A stretch of 45,945 bases of DNA from Planctomycetaceae bacterium (GTDB taxonomy: Bacteria > Planctomycetota > Planctomycetia > Pirellulales > Pirellulaceae). Both the position numbers and the translations under genes were made by a program. Positions 8,936 through 17,310 of the stretch are shown here, in pieces. The stretch is from the NCBI GenBank assembly GCA_002724245.1, contig PBOG01000255.1, positions 1-45,945 of the forward strand. The letters run 5' to 3'. Within the stretch, counting starts at the first letter, position 1. Each line of letters starts with the position of its first letter. Under the pieces are notes generated by a model. That model did not search any database, was not told the origin of the DNA, and saw only the letters and a list, made by a program, of their open reading frames with translations.

Positions 8936-10801
8936 ATGGCCAAATTCAATCCCTACCACAAGTGGCTCAATCTGGACTCTCAGATTACCGCTCCCAACTA
9001 TTACCGTCTTCTGGGATTGGAAGACCTGGAAGAAGACCCCGAAGTCATTCAGGCAGCCGCAGCAGCGACGCTCGCGCGGGTTCAATCGTGTGATCCAGGA
9101 TCGCGTACAAAGCGTTGGTCACAACTCGTCGCCGAGGTCGAACAAGCTGGAAAATGTTTGACCGACGAATGGACAAAGGGCGACTATGACCGGCAACTCG
9201 ATCTGTCCGTGTTGGCGGCACCTCAACCGGTGACACCAGCTCCTAGTGTGGTAGAGAAAAACAAATCGCCCGTTGCCAAGAAACTGACCTCTCGATTTGA
9301 AATCGCACCTGAAACGGCAAACCTGGAAGCAAGTTTGCTCCCTCCGGGTATGGGTGGTGCCTCGATGGTCGCTCCGGAAAAACCCCAGCCCACCCCTGAG
9401 CCACCGTCAGATACGATTCAAGATGCCGTAGCGAATACCGGGGACAACGCTCCACTTGTATTCCGCTCAGTACCCGAGAACTCAGTCATCGATAAAGGCG
9501 TCGACGAAGCCGTGGGATTTCGAGGCGGCGATCTGGATGCCCAGGCACCAGACGACAAACCCGTTTCAGATCCAGTTCGTGCTCCAGTTACTTTCAATGA
9601 AATTTCTGCGCCACAATCGAGACCTGATGGCCCAGACGTCGGTGATGTAATCGCCGATCCCGTGCTACCCGACACAAATCCGATGTCGGCCTACCAGGCG
9701 CCCGACCAGGTCATTCAGGCTGCCCCACAGGAAGCTTCTGGAGAACTGTCTACTGGCGATATTCCGTTAGCTACCACACTTTCCTCGCACGAACTGCAAG
9801 ACGTACCGATCGCGCAACCAACCGCTGGCGCCGACGTGCCACGGGTCCCCGTCGAAGTGACATCCAGTACGCCACCACCACCGGCGCGAAAAAGAGCTTC
9901 GCAGCAGCGGGGCCGGCAACTAGGAATCGCCGCCGGACTAGCGGTTTGCATCGGTATTCTGGCATTCGCCTGGCTCAATACTGAAAGCCCGAAATCAGGT
10001 CCAGTTGCCCGACGTTCCCCGGCAGACGGAAGCCGCACGCCGGCTACGGACACCGAGTCCGATCCCCAGCCGTCCGATCCTCAGCCGTCCGATCCCCAGT
10101 CGTCCGATCCCCAGTCGTCCGATCCTCAGTCGTCCGATCCTCAGTCGTCCGATCCTCAGTCGTCCGATCCTCAGCCGTCCGATCCCCAGCCGTCCGATCC
10201 CCAGCCGTCCGATCCCCAGCCGTCCGACAAGCAACAGTTGGCCAACCTGGGTCAAGCCCTAGGACTGGCCCGCGCTGCACTGAGCAAGGGAGGTGTCAAG
10301 AGTTCGGAACGGGCAGCTGCCAGAAAACACCTGAAACAGGCAGCCGCGCTGGCTCAGCTACCACAACACAAAGACCTGGTACGCCGACTTGGCTTGTTAG
10401 CCAACTATGTTGATCAGTTTTGGGCAACACTCGACCGCGTGGTCCGAGGATTCCAGGGCGGTGAAGAACTCCAGTACAAAGGCTCAATCATACTCGTCCG
10501 GGAAAAGCCCCAAGACGAACTCAAGATCCGTTACAAGGGCCTTAATCTCAGCCACCGCCTCAACCAACTTCCACCAGGCATCGTAATGGCCATCGCCAAC
10601 CACGGATTTGACGAGACTCAACCCGTGAACCTGGTCCTCAAAGGTGCTTTTCTCGTCGTCCATCCGACAGCGAGCGAATCGATGATTGCAGATGCGCGAC
10701 GGTGGTGGGAAGAGGCGGCCAACAATGACGTGGAGATCGGAGATCTCGCCAAGGTCATTGACGATGACTATCTTCTGAAATTACCTGCCACCACCGAGTA
10801 A
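8936..10801 (+). CDS. J-domain-like membrane protein with SDPQ(P/S) tandem repeats
   Basis: The protein (621 aa from the ATG at 8936) begins MAKFNPYHKWLNLD and then shows a J-domain-like region (NYYRLLGLEDLEEDPEVIQ ... KGDYDRQLDL, about residues 20-85). No HPD tripeptide lies between the helices, so Hsp70 stimulation is unlikely. A long low-complexity acidic linker follows, then one membrane helix near residues 328-347 (GIAAGLAVCIGILAFAWL), then eleven SDPQ(P/S) repeats at about 375-429, then a C-terminal globular domain of about 190 residues that I do not recognise. The topology is probably N-terminus inside, repeats and C-domain outside. A GTG at 8822 would add 38 residues of poor character. 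I know similar J-like N-termini from planctomycete proteins but no function. Confidence 0.8.
   Translation: MAKFNPYHKWLNLDSQITAPNYYRLLGLEDLEEDPEVIQAAAAATLARVQSCDPGSRTKRWSQLVAEVEQAGKCLTDEWTKGDYDRQLDLSVLAAPQPVTPAPSVVEKNKSPVAKKLTSRFEIAPETANLEASLLPPGMGGASMVAPEKPQPTPEPPSDTIQDAVANTGDNAPLVFRSVPENSVIDKGVDEAVGFRGGDLDAQAPDDKPVSDPVRAPVTFNEISAPQSRPDGPDVGDVIADPVLPDTNPMSAYQAPDQVIQAAPQEASGELSTGDIPLATTLSSHELQDVPIAQPTAGADVPRVPVEVTSSTPPPPARKRASQQRGRQLGIAAGLAVCIGILAFAWLNTESPKSGPVARRSPADGSRTPATDTESDPQPSDPQPSDPQSSDPQSSDPQSSDPQSSDPQSSDPQPSDPQPSDPQPSDPQPSDKQQLANLGQALGLARAALSKGGVKSSERAAARKHLKQAAALAQLPQHKDLVRRLGLLANYVDQFWATLDRVVRGFQGGEELQYKGSIILVREKPQDELKIRYKGLNLSHRLNQLPPGIVMAIANHGFDETQPVNLVLKGAFLVVHPTASESMIADARRWWEEAANNDVEIGDLAKVIDDDYLLKLPATTE
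10058..10222 (+). repeat. 11-copy 15-bp in-frame tandem repeat
   Basis: Eleven adjoining 15-bp units of the form tccgatccYcagYcg encode SDPQP or SDPQS. They differ only at two wobble-like pyrimidine positions (tccgatccccagccg, tccgatcctcagtcg and similar). Units with the same variant are adjacent, which points to expansion by slippage. A twelfth, degenerate unit (SDKQQ) follows. The reading frame is kept by any change in copy number because the unit is a multiple of three. Confidence 0.97.
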
Positions 10802-10827
10802 ACGCTCAGACCGCGCACCAGCGAAGT

Positions 10828-10854
10828 CAACCCTACGCCGTCCGGTAAGGGTTG
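10828..10854 (+). terminator. Hairpin after the J-like gene
   Basis: A perfect 7-bp stem (caaccct / agggttg) with a 13-base loop lies 26 bp past the stop at 10801. There is no U-tract, so intrinsic termination is uncertain; it could equally be an mRNA 3' end stabiliser. Confidence 0.3.
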
Positions 10855-11032
10855 CTGCCATGCCTGGTCTGCTGCGTGGCAAGCTCATCTTTGCCTAATA
10901 CGCTGCGGCCTCAAATGGCCCCGATTTGGATCATCAAAAAGTCTCTGTTCCACCGGTAGGCAAACACGTCGCAAGTGGGGATGATACGTGCGCTGGCAGA
11001 TCATACCCCCATCGTTACGATTCGAGGAAAGC

Positions 11033-11767
11033 ATGACGGAGAATCGCGAAATTCTGGAACAACTGTGCAAGTTCGACACACCTTCGATTACGAATGTCGT
11101 GGCGACCTACCCGGAACATCCTCTGTGCCTCGGTCTCTATAATCCCTGGACAGAAAATTGGTATACCGATCAGTCCGTGCGCTGTATGTACCCCGAATTG
11201 GGCCCTATCGTTGGCCATGCTGTAACGTGTGTTTTTGGGTTACCCGATCCGAATTTTTCACGACTCACATTTATGGACGTTGTCGATGCACTGGATGCAT
11301 CCCCCAAACCAACGGTACTGGTATTGCAGCAGAAATTTCCGCCGGAAATTGCTGGTAAAGTCGGTTTAGCCGGAGGCAATATGGCGAGCGCCATGAAAGC
11401 GGTCGGCTGCCGTGGGTTGATCTCCAACGGACCTTCACGGGACGTTGATGAAATTCGTCCAATGCAATTCCAGTACATGCTCAGTGGCATTACGCCCGGC
11501 CACGGGGCGATGGCCGTCCATGCGGTGAATGTACCTGTGCATGTCGCTGGCATGGATGTCTCTCCGGGCGAAATGATCCATATGGATGAGAATGGCGCGT
11601 GCAAGTTCCCCGCGGATCAGGCCGCAAGTGTACTGACGAATGTCGAGGCCCTGCTTGATGAAGAAGGCGAGCGAATTGGCCGGCTTCAGAAGGCGCAATC
11701 GGCAGCGGAAATACGCGCTATTTTTGGCGGCCAAAGTTATGCGGCTGGGGATGATAAAGACACTTGA
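11033..11767 (+). CDS. RraA-family protein (aldolase/lyase-like)
   Basis: This 244-aa protein matches the RraA-like fold shared by 4-hydroxy-4-methyl-2-oxoglutarate/4-carboxy-4-hydroxy-2-oxoadipate aldolases and the RNase E regulator RraA. Visible family features are FDTPSITNV near the N-terminus, GLAGGNMASAMKAVGCRGLISNGPSRDVDEIR in the middle (the G-G-x3-A-x4-G-x-G-hydrophobic-x-DG-like metal/substrate site, here with NGPSRD) and the late segment VHVAGMDVSPGEMIHMDENGACKFP. GAGGAAA 4 bp before the ATG at 11033 decides the start over the upstream in-frame GTG at 10988. No partner overlaps it. In the context of the island downstream it may cleave a hydroxy-oxo acid, but this is inference. Confidence 0.85.
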   Translation: MTENREILEQLCKFDTPSITNVVATYPEHPLCLGLYNPWTENWYTDQSVRCMYPELGPIVGHAVTCVFGLPDPNFSRLTFMDVVDALDASPKPTVLVLQQKFPPEIAGKVGLAGGNMASAMKAVGCRGLISNGPSRDVDEIRPMQFQYMLSGITPGHGAMAVHAVNVPVHVAGMDVSPGEMIHMDENGACKFPADQAASVLTNVEALLDEEGERIGRLQKAQSAAEIRAIFGGQSYAAGDDKDT

Positions 11768-11855
11768 TCGGCGCGCGTAGCGGCCCCGGTCAAACCACAC
11801 TCCAGACGAGGGCCGGGTCTCTACCTGATCCAACCGCTGCCATGTGGCCCTCATG

Positions 11856-12419
11856 CTAGCTGAAGCGGCCCAGTAGCCGGCGCAACAAGAAACCGAGAAA
11901 TACACCCACAGCGTAAACGATCAATAACGTTTGACCGATCAGGATAGCCCCCAGCGCGCTGCAAACATCCAAACTTGACAGCATCACAGTCACCGCCACC
12001 AGACCCAACATAAATTCAATCGCGACGGGCATCAGCAACCATCGTTCATAAGACACTGCAAAGCCAATCAGCGCGCCAGATCCAATCAAGATTGCAGCCA
12101 ACACAAGTATCGAGATTTGCCCGGCACCGGCTGTGCTGGTTCTGGTCATGAAGGCGGCAGAGACTACGCTCAGGCTACAAACGAGCGCCAATAGCGCACC
12201 TGGCCACGATCGATCACGACGCACTGTTGCATTGGCAGGACGGACCCTGGTCCCGCAAAGAGGGCAGTAATGGCCACCAGAGGCAGACCGGGCGAACGGT
12301 TTCCCGCACTCCGGGCAATTGGGCTGCGGGGGATCTGGATCTACTGTCTCGTGCTTTCCCCACTCAGTACCAATATTGCGCAACGGCATGTCCGGCCGAC
12401 TGGAACGCGATACGTTCAT
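11856..12419 (-). CDS. Zinc-ribbon membrane protein
   Basis: The 187-aa protein carries a two-knuckle zinc ribbon near residues 34-58 (CPECGKPF ... YCPLCGTRV). It then has four hydrophobic segments (ALLALVCSLSVVSAAFM, ILVLAAILIGSGALIGFAV, LMPVAIEFMLGLVAVTVML, LLIVYAVGVFLGFLL) and a short basic tail. It is predicted to be an inner-membrane protein with the ribbon in the cytoplasm. This design is common among unnamed planctomycete proteins and I do not recognise a function. It is convergent with the RraA-like gene and divergent from the next. Confidence 0.7.
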   Translation of the reverse strand: MNVSRSSRPDMPLRNIGTEWGKHETVDPDPPQPNCPECGKPFARSASGGHYCPLCGTRVRPANATVRRDRSWPGALLALVCSLSVVSAAFMTRTSTAGAGQISILVLAAILIGSGALIGFAVSYERWLLMPVAIEFMLGLVAVTVMLSSLDVCSALGAILIGQTLLIVYAVGVFLGFLLRRLLGRFS

Positions 12420-12903
12420 TGGTCTTTTCCGTTACTCCAGAAACCGCATGATCCAAATGACCTGACGCTGGACAGCCACGAGACCAGCCTAACCCGCTAG
12501 CAGGGCGTGCTAGTCGCTTCGTGATCTTCAGACCACACCCAATCGTCCGACGGCAACCAAAGGAAAACGCGGCAAGTCCTTCCTGTATTGATCTTTACAG
12601 AACTATTCCCGAAATGGAACGGAGCCTGCTATTTTGGGCAATGTCCACTTTTGGATGGCGGTGACACCCGGTTTTCGTGTACCCTCTGCAGCATCCGTTC
12701 GTCTCCAGTGTACGTTAGATACCAAATTCCCAACCCTCAACAAATCGCACCCTCTACAACCTGAAAACGGCGGCGTTGTACTGGATCATGCATATCCACC
12801 ACGGTAGCTGCCAAAGCAGACCGAAAACCAATCAGGGGATGCGTCACCGGATCGATTTCAAGATTGATCAGGCTAGTGTGAACCGATGTACGAGATTTGC
12901 GCA
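12420..12903. other. Gene-free stretch between divergent genes
   Basis: About 480 bp separates two divergently read genes. I see no convincing coding frame, tRNA or riboswitch. A small perfect hairpin (ctagca / tgctag, 5-base loop) lies at 12497-12513. Promoters for both flanking genes must lie here but no clear -35/-10 pair stands out. Confidence 0.5.
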
Positions 12904-13959
12904 ATGCAACGCTTACGTATCATTTTCCTGCTACTCAGCTGGCACCTTCTGGCGGCCACGACCTTGGCAGCTCGCCCCCCTGTTCGCCTGGAACTGGCGG
13001 CCAGAAAAGGCGTTCCACTGACGGGACAGCAGCGTTGGTTGACGACACTCCGTGGCCTGGCCGACAGCCTTCGTATTCGCAAAGCACGTAATGGCGACAA
13101 ACCTGAAATCCGGGATACAGGGACCCGCTTTGCGCCAAGTTACCTGGTCATCGGAATTTTGTCCGACAGGAACAGCCTGCTCTTGCCCGGTGCGACTTTT
13201 CGAACCACCGACCGAACTGAAATCGTCCGCTGGATCAACCGTTTGCGCAGCGACGGTATCGATGCCGTAGCATCACCTAAAGGTCAATTCGGACTGACTG
13301 AAAAACAATGGGTGACCATTAACAAGGCACTACAACAGCCTGTCGATTTTTCGACACGTAATTTGCGTAGTTTCGATGTCGCCTCCCAAATTGTCAAACG
13401 GGTTTCTGTACCATTTGCACTTGATGCCGCGGGGCGCCGCATTCTGGAAAAAAACCAACGGCTGCTGGATGACTACCAGGGACTCAGTAGCGGGACTGCT
13501 ATGGCGGCGTTATTGCATTCTATTGGTCTCGTCATGGTCCCCGAACAACCACAAGGTGAAGACTTGCAGATCGGGGTCTTCAAAGCGAGTGATGCGGAAC
13601 ATTACTGGCCGATTGGAAGAGCACCGGCAAATGCACCCGGCCGCGCATTCCCAAAACTCTTTAACAAACTGACCGTCACCATCGATGATCAACCCCTGGC
13701 GACCGTTGTGAGTGCGGTGCAAAAACGCCTGGAAGTACCCATTTTGCAGGATTATCCTGCGCTGGCAAAACAAGGACTTGATCTGACTCGCGATCGAGTC
13801 ACACTTCCCGAACAGCGCAGCTACTACCACAGCATCCTCCGTGATTCGTTACGGCAGGCGGGAATGAAATACGAACTTCGTGTCGACGACCGCGGACAAC
13901 CGTTCTTGTGGATCACCACCCGCGCGGTCCCCAAACGCCCTGGGACTCGAAAACCCTGA
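12904..13959 (+). CDS. Secreted protein of unknown function
   Basis: The 351-aa product starts with a Sec signal peptide (MQRLRIIFLLLSWHLLAATTLAA, cleavage probably after LAA). The rest is soluble and basic. Two stretches (FSTRNLRSFDVASQIVKRVS and KLTVTIDDQPLATVVSAVQK) look like the short alpha/beta STN-type units found in secretin and TonB receptor N-termini, where a non-canonical product is held; this is a weak resemblance. The ORF ends in a basic tail (KRPGTRKP). An in-frame ATG at 12886 would add six residues ahead of the signal. The gene lies upstream of the ThDP enzyme pair by 150 bp, with no sign of coupling. Confidence 0.7.
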   Translation: MQRLRIIFLLLSWHLLAATTLAARPPVRLELAARKGVPLTGQQRWLTTLRGLADSLRIRKARNGDKPEIRDTGTRFAPSYLVIGILSDRNSLLLPGATFRTTDRTEIVRWINRLRSDGIDAVASPKGQFGLTEKQWVTINKALQQPVDFSTRNLRSFDVASQIVKRVSVPFALDAAGRRILEKNQRLLDDYQGLSSGTAMAALLHSIGLVMVPEQPQGEDLQIGVFKASDAEHYWPIGRAPANAPGRAFPKLFNKLTVTIDDQPLATVVSAVQKRLEVPILQDYPALAKQGLDLTRDRVTLPEQRSYYHSILRDSLRQAGMKYELRVDDRGQPFLWITTRAVPKRPGTRKP

Positions 13960-14109
13960 CAAAAAAGGCCCGCAACCAACCCGCCGCCACCCCAACAGCG
14001 GTTCATCTTGCAGGCATTCCCTTTTGACAACAACACTCTGACAATATTGACACGCACCTGGCGATCAACCGGCAGCATCCTGCGTTGAACGCGCCGCCTG
14101 GAACCCACG

Positions 14110-14583
14110 ATGTTCACCGCAACTCAAATTGTCGATGCACTGGTCGAACTAAAGGTGACGCATGTCATCTGGATACCAGACACGACGACGGGAAGCTGGG
14201 AACCTGCACTTGAGTCGTGTTCCCATTTCCAGCTGATACGCGTCTGTCGCGAAGGCGAAGCGTGGGCATTAGCTGGAGGCCTGTTGATCGGGGGCAGTCT
14301 GCCGATTGTCTTGATTCAAAATACTGGATTTTTTGAGTCCGGCGATTCGATGCGGAACATCGTATTCGACCTTGGGATACCTGTGTTTGCGATCATTGGC
14401 GCCCGCAACTGGCTGACGGAATCCTCCTCAGACACAGCTCGTCGATTCACACTGCCACTCGTTCAAGCGTGGGATATCGATTTTGAATTCATCACGGGCC
14501 CCGAAGAGCAAGAGAAGCTATTCCTTCATTTCCGCAAATGTCGGCGCACAAACCAGGCAGGGATTCTCCTGTTAGCAGAATAA
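14110..14583 (+). CDS. ThDP-dependent decarboxylase, PYR-domain subunit (ComD/Ppd-like)
   Basis: The 157-aa protein is a lone pyrimidine-binding (PYR) domain of a thiamine-diphosphate enzyme. It resembles the alpha subunit of sulfopyruvate decarboxylase (ComD) and the N-terminal half of phosphonopyruvate decarboxylase. It has the conserved Glu in CREGEAWALAGG (residue about 56), which activates the cofactor in this superfamily, followed by GGSLPIVLIQNTGFFESGD. The partner subunit begins 3 bp after its stop, so the two are almost certainly translated together and form one active site at their interface. Whether the substrate is sulfopyruvate, phosphonopyruvate or another 3-substituted pyruvate cannot be told from sequence. 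Confidence 0.85.
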   Translation: MFTATQIVDALVELKVTHVIWIPDTTTGSWEPALESCSHFQLIRVCREGEAWALAGGLLIGGSLPIVLIQNTGFFESGDSMRNIVFDLGIPVFAIIGARNWLTESSSDTARRFTLPLVQAWDIDFEFITGPEEQEKLFLHFRKCRRTNQAGILLLAE

Positions 14584-14586
14584 GTG

Positions 14587-15207
14587 ATGACCCAAACAAA
14601 CCCCGAAAACACCACACCACACAAACATGGCATAGGTGTACACGACGCCTTGGACACGCTCGTCCAGATGCGCGGCGAGCGGCATATTGTGGTCACGAAT
14701 CAGGTCTCCTCCCGGCTTTGGCCCACTTTGAGCGATCATCCATTGGACTTGAACTACAATCCTTCGGCGATGGGCGGCGCGATTCCACTCGGACTTGGCC
14801 TGGCATTAGCTCAACCGGACTACGAGATTATTGTCCTTTCAGGTGACGGTTCATTACTCATGAATCTAGGTTGCCTGGTCACTGTAGTGGATAGTGGTGT
14901 AACCAATCTCAGTATCGTGTTGCTGGACAATGGCCAGTACGAGGTGACCGGCGGTCAAAAAACTCCTGGGTACAACGGTGCTAATTACGCCGGGCTGGCG
15001 CGCGCTAGTGGCTTTCCGTGCGTACACCACTTCACCGAAGCGGCCACCTGGCAAAACGAGGCGGCAAACAGTTTGTCGGGAACAGGACCACGGTTTGTTT
15101 GGTTAACGATTCGCCCGCAGCCAGGTGATTATGGGAAATCCGTGGGCCGACCCATCCAGAAACAAATGGCGCGTCTCAGGCAGCAGTTTCGCGCTGATGC
15201 GCAGTGA
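14587..15207 (+). CDS. ThDP-dependent decarboxylase, PP-domain subunit (ComE/Ppd-like)
   Basis: The 206-aa protein is the diphosphate-binding (PP) half of the enzyme whose PYR subunit ends 3 bp upstream. The ThDP/Mg motif is GDGSLLMNLG followed by LLDNGQYEVTGGQKT; the DNG-Y-x-TGGQ signature is shared by ComE and phosphonopyruvate decarboxylases. NPSAMGGAIPLGLGLALAQP is the typical lead into that domain. The start is GTG-ATG; I take the ATG at 14587, as MTQTNPEN. The end is basic and Gln-rich. It converges on the PhyH gene. Confidence 0.87.
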   Translation: MTQTNPENTTPHKHGIGVHDALDTLVQMRGERHIVVTNQVSSRLWPTLSDHPLDLNYNPSAMGGAIPLGLGLALAQPDYEIIVLSGDGSLLMNLGCLVTVVDSGVTNLSIVLLDNGQYEVTGGQKTPGYNGANYAGLARASGFPCVHHFTEAATWQNEAANSLSGTGPRFVWLTIRPQPGDYGKSVGRPIQKQMARLRQQFRADAQ

Positions 15208-15329
15208 CATCGCGGGCTGATCTTCAGGATAGCACGAGAAGCACCCGGTCTTCAGAGCAGCCTCGGGAGGCATTTGCCTTCCCTGGATCAAAGCCAGATG
15301 GTCTTGATGCGCTCACGTCACGAAGGGGC

Positions 15330-16187
15330 TCACGAAAACAACCGACGCGCCCAATCATCTGGTCCCTGAACCACTTGCTGCGGAGTCTCCACGCTACGAG
15401 CCAGGTGTCCCTGCTCCTCGCGCAATGTCGGCTGCCGCGCATCCTGGTAGCGCCAATCCATACTCCAGCGGATGGAGTTGGTTTGATTCGGGAGTCCGCG
15501 GTGGCACAGCATATTGTGAAACACGACAACATCGCCGGGATCCAATTCAATGTCGACAACCATATCAAGATACGGTTCCAGTGCCTCGGCCGGGATCTCG
15601 AGATAGAATTCGCGCTGCACGTGGGGCAATAAACCGGCGAGATGGGTTCCAGGAAGAAATTGCATACAACCGTTTGCCACCCGCGCTGGAACCAATGGAG
15701 TCCAGACATTCACCATTCCCAATTGGCTGACGTCTCCTGCTTGCGACTTGTGCCAATGTTCGGTATAGCCACCATCCTGGTGCCAAAGGACAAGTGTCTG
15801 CGGATGGTCGGGCAGTTTAGGACGTACCGTATAGTTCGGGTACAAGCGAACCTCAGCTCCCAATAACGCGGAAACGTGATCCAGCAAGAAGGAGTGGAAA
15901 AAGATCGGGTAAAGCTCTGGTAAATGTAATTCCGGACGCCAATTGTCGGGTGCCTGGTCAAGACAGTTTCGATACAACTGGTACAACCGAGTCTCAAAGG
16001 GTTCCTGCTCCAGAGTACTTTCAACACGTCCCTCCACCATCAGTTCCTGAGCCTGGCAGTCCACCAGGCGATTGAGCGCGCTGCGCGCACCAGTCAGCAC
16101 AGCGGACGCGAACACATCGCGCAAGATGAAGTAACCTTGTTCGTGGAATTGATCCAACCGCATCGCCTGCTCAGTAAGCGAATCCAT
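15330..16187 (-). CDS. Phytanoyl-CoA dioxygenase (PhyH) family protein
   Basis: This 285-aa protein is an Fe(II)/2-oxoglutarate-type oxygenase of the PhyH family. The iron ligands are visible: H136 and D138 in LWHQDGG and H229 in LCHRGLPNQ, with R240 (NSIRWSMDWRY) placed to bind 2-oxoglutarate. FHEQGYFILRDVF near the N-terminus is the family opening. ATG at 16187 has AGAGG 6 bp upstream and is preferred to the far upstream in-frame start at 16274. It is read towards the ThDP genes and away from the TIM-barrel gene at 16340. PhyH members hydroxylate many small substrates, including phosphonates (PhnY); the substrate here is unknown. Confidence 0.9.
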   Translation of the reverse strand: MDSLTEQAMRLDQFHEQGYFILRDVFASAVLTGARSALNRLVDCQAQELMVEGRVESTLEQEPFETRLYQLYRNCLDQAPDNWRPELHLPELYPIFFHSFLLDHVSALLGAEVRLYPNYTVRPKLPDHPQTLVLWHQDGGYTEHWHKSQAGDVSQLGMVNVWTPLVPARVANGCMQFLPGTHLAGLLPHVQREFYLEIPAEALEPYLDMVVDIELDPGDVVVFHNMLCHRGLPNQTNSIRWSMDWRYQDARQPTLREEQGHLARSVETPQQVVQGPDDWARRLFS

Positions 16188-16339
16188 GCGTACCTCTCTG
16201 CTGCAAAGCAGCGGAAGTGTGCCTCCCAACACATGCCTCGTGTCAGGACGGTCACCAACCCCGGGAGAAGCCACCGCTACGACGAACTGATATCATAGTA
16301 ACTTGCTGGAATTAACTCGCTCGCCTCCGGGACAAACCC

Positions 16340-17206
16340 ATGCAGCGACAATGGAAAACGGCTTTCTTGACCATCCTTGATTACCAGACCATGCCCGCTT
16401 CCGAGGTGATCGAATCCCTCAAGCGGGTCGGCTACGAAGGTATCGAATGGACTGTCAAAGGCCATTTTGACCCTGACCGCGGTATCGCTCCTCTCAAGGA
16501 TCTGGTCGCCCGCACGCGCGATGCTGGAATGGGTGTTTCACAGGTCATGGACCACAAAGACCTGATTGGCCTCGACGAAGGGAAGCGTCGAGAGACTATT
16601 CAACGTACGGTCCGTGTTATCGAAGCTGCCGGTGAGTGCGGCATTGCCGCCGTCAGTGTGCTCACCGGACCTGCGATCTGGGAGCCGGGCCATGTGGTGA
16701 TCGGTCAAGATATGAGCGAAGGTGCCGCGTGGGAACAAGCGTGTGAGGCACTGGACATCTTCTGTAACGCAGCCGCGCAAGCAGGCACTACAATCACCTC
16801 GGAAGCTGTCTACGGTATGCTCGCGCACGATTTCTACACACATCGCTATCTACTGGAAAAAGTGCCGCATCCGACGCACCGCATCAATTTCGATCCCTCG
16901 CACCACGTCCTCTACGGCCTGGAAGACATGAAATGGATGATTCACGAATTCAAAGACCGTATCGCACATGTACACATAAAAGACGGGATCGGCGTTCCCG
17001 AATTGCGCAAATTCGTATTTCCCCTCCTCGGCGAAGGACGGGTTGACTGGAAAGCGTTCTTCACAGCACTCGAAGAAATCGACTACCGTGGGTACTGCAG
17101 CCTGGAATATGAATCCTTTCGGTTTTACCGTCAGGTTCTCAAGAACAATCCCGAAGCCGCCGCTCAACTCCTGCTGGACCAACTCAACGCATTGCTTGCT
17201 GACTGA
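16340..17206 (+). CDS. Sugar phosphate isomerase/epimerase-like TIM barrel
   Basis: The 288-aa protein has the AP-endonuclease-2/xylose isomerase-like TIM barrel fold. Landmarks are VGYEGIEWTVKGHFDP at the first strand-helix, ITSEAVYGML (Glu metal ligand), HRINFDPSHH (Asp and His ligands), IAHVHIKDG and YRGYCSLEYE (last Glu ligand). These metal ligands fit isomerases and epimerases of keto sugars or hydroxy acids. There is no signal peptide, so it is cytoplasmic. Its TGA overlaps an ATG (TGATG at 17204-17208) that opens the frame of the next gene, suggesting translational coupling. Confidence 0.85.
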   Translation: MQRQWKTAFLTILDYQTMPASEVIESLKRVGYEGIEWTVKGHFDPDRGIAPLKDLVARTRDAGMGVSQVMDHKDLIGLDEGKRRETIQRTVRVIEAAGECGIAAVSVLTGPAIWEPGHVVIGQDMSEGAAWEQACEALDIFCNAAAQAGTTITSEAVYGMLAHDFYTHRYLLEKVPHPTHRINFDPSHHVLYGLEDMKWMIHEFKDRIAHVHIKDGIGVPELRKFVFPLLGEGRVDWKAFFTALEEIDYRGYCSLEYESFRFYRQVLKNNPEAAAQLLLDQLNALLAD

Positions 17207-17299
17207 TGCCACCAATTGTTTTGATGGCCCAATCCCACCAACCCGTAAACTCGCCTTTGCGAATCGCATTACCGACAACACCTCTTGCCTCCGTTTCCC

Positions 17300-17304
17300 A
17301 GGAG
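17300..17304 (+). promoter_or_regulatory. Ribosome-binding site fixing the Tat-protein start
   Basis: AGGAG lies 6 bp before the ATG at 17311. This supports 17311 over the in-frame ATG at 17206. Confidence 0.6.
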
Positions 17305-17310
17305 TCTGCC

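Noticed and set aside
9995-10255. Antisense repeat frame (RIGRLGIG type)
   Set aside because: It is the reverse complement of the SDPQ repeat, which is kept in frame by the larger gene.
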